The notes beneath the pieces were generated by a model. It worked only from the letters and a program-made list of their open reading frames with translations, was not told the DNA's origin and made no database searches. Positions 63,184 through 64,000 of a stretch of DNA of 64,000 nucleotides are shown here, one piece after another. Numbering within the stretch: position 1 is the first letter of the stretch; each line of letters starts with the position of its first letter. Origin of the DNA: Flexilinea sp. (GTDB lineage Bacteria > Chloroflexota > Anaerolineae > Anaerolineales > Anaerolineaceae); contig JAPKMT010000013.1 in NCBI GenBank assembly GCA_026645735.1, positions 1 to 64,000 on the forward strand. The letters are read 5' to 3'. The translations under genes were made by a program, and so were the position numbers.

Positions 63184-64000
63184 CTACGCAGTAATCAAAG
63201 TACCGGTTTCACCTCTCAGGGCTCGTCCGATGTTCTCAGGGTTCGTAATCAATGCTTGTTTGCCGCCGGCTTCCAGGAACCAGATGCAAGCCTGAATTTT
63301 CGGTGCCATCGATCCGCTCTTGAAGTGTTTCCCTTCCGACAGGTATGCCTTCGCTTCAGCCAGCGTCATCCGATCCAGCCATTTCTCTTCCGCTGTCCCA
63401 AAATTGATCGCTACTTTCTCCACTGCCGTCGAGATCAGCAATAAATCCGCTTTGATTTCTCGAGCCAGCAGGCTGTTCCCGAAGTCTTTATCAATCACCG
63501 CTGCGATTCCTTCCAGATCTCCATTGTCATCCCGAATCACCGGTATTCCGCCTCCGCCTATCGATATCGTCACCACACCCGCTTCAATCAATGACTGGAT
63601 CGCTTCCAACTCGACGATCTCTTTCGGTAACGGGGACGCAACCACTCGTCTCCACCCACGCCCGGAATCTTCTACCACCGTCCAACCTTCTGCTTCCGCT
63701 TTCGCTTTCGCTTCACTTTCTCCCATGAATCCGCCGATCGGCTTGGTCGGTTTCTTGAATGCCGGGTCGTCTTTGTCCACGATCGTCTGCTCTAATACGC
63801 AGGCCACGGATTTCCCGATATTCCGCCGTTTTAACTCATTCTGTAAGTTTTGCGCCAGCATGTATCCGATCTGTCCCTGACTCTGCGCTCCACATACATC
63901 CAATGACGCCATCGCCAGATCTACTTCCTTCTCGGCCAGTTCCGCCTTCTGCAGTATGAACCCTACCTGCGGTCCATTCCCATGCCCGACCACTACTTCC
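63184..64000 (-). CDS. arcC: Carbamate kinase, N-terminus beyond window
   Basis: C-terminal ~272 residues visible; the frame stays open to the window edge, before the GHGNGPQVG motif. Also seen: VSIGGGGIPVIRDD, DKDFGNSLLAREIKADLLL and HFKSGSMAPKIQACIWFLEA, typical of carbamate kinases, which make ATP from carbamoyl phosphate in arginine or citrulline breakdown. The coding sequence is richer in GC than its neighbours and uses GCC/CTG/CGC-type codons more, suggesting either transfer or strong expression. Confidence 0.93.
   Translation of the reverse strand, partial: EVVVGHGNGPQVGFILQKAELAEKEVDLAMASLDVCGAQSQGQIGYMLAQNLQNELKRRNIGKSVACVLEQTIVDKDDPAFKKPTKPIGGFMGESEAKAKAEAEGWTVVEDSGRGWRRVVASPLPKEIVELEAIQSLIEAGVVTISIGGGGIPVIRDDNGDLEGIAAVIDKDFGNSLLAREIKADLLLISTAVEKVAINFGTAEEKWLDRMTLAEAKAYLSEGKHFKSGSMAPKIQACIWFLEAGGKQALITNPENIGRALRGETGTLITA

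Overview
The window looks like chromosome from a low-to-moderate GC, monoderm-like bacterium of the phylum Chloroflexota, most likely class Anaerolineae. This is inferred from gene content: an NBR1-type Ig domain on a secreted protein, a tiny Flp-like pilin, several ArnT-like GT-C membrane proteins, T-box control of valS, and two large sugar-ABC clusters. It was not tested by any search. No rRNA, tRNA, CRISPR array or complete insertion sequence was seen.

Layout. About 1-9 kb: possible insertion-sequence end at the left edge, a membrane protein, an acyl carrier protein, sucCD with an SPFH-HTH protein and its partner, a solute-binding/NBR1 fusion, and larC. About 9-25.7 kb (mostly plus strand): Flp pilin, comF, hpf, a GT-C protein, a GH51-like protein, efp, ftsH, an M28 protein, a dynamin-like GTPase, another GT-C protein (minus), then dnaG-rpoD and a Nudix protein with a degraded Nudix box. 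About 26.2-30.5 kb (minus): a tight operon for a small lipoprotein, a 38-residue DltX-like microprotein, a DltB-like MBOAT, a DltD-like SGNH protein, a second SGNH-like protein with Cys in place of the nucleophilic Ser, and an acyl carrier protein. It has no dltA. This is the strongest candidate for an undescribed system: acylation of a surface polymer. A paralogous Cys-type SGNH lipoprotein lies just upstream. About 32-40 kb: a lipid kinase, RNase D, a T-box leader with valS, and an aldo/keto reductase.

About 40.6-54.6 kb is a carbohydrate island: a fucose-isomerase-like protein, a ROK repressor, a sugar-phosphate isomerase/epimerase, a ribose-type ABC transporter, a Gfo/Idh/MocA oxidoreductase, a URO-D-like protein and DhaK-DhaL. 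A TGATATAA-type operator candidate occurs upstream of the ROK gene and in the divergent transporter/dehydrogenase promoter region. After tatA comes a second island (55.4-61.4 kb): an RpiR regulator, a class II aldolase, a family-1 ABC transporter and an FSA/transaldolase-like enzyme, with two near-identical minus-strand promoters. The window ends with glutamate dehydrogenase and a carbamate kinase that runs off the right edge.

A dispersed intergenic element runs through the whole window. It is about 120-130 bp with outer arms near CAGNAATTCGAAATATGG and a long internal perfect hairpin. Eight full-length copies with an intact hairpin and about ten partial, short or degenerate copies were found. 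The internal arms differ between copies but stay complementary, and most copies lie just upstream of promoters.
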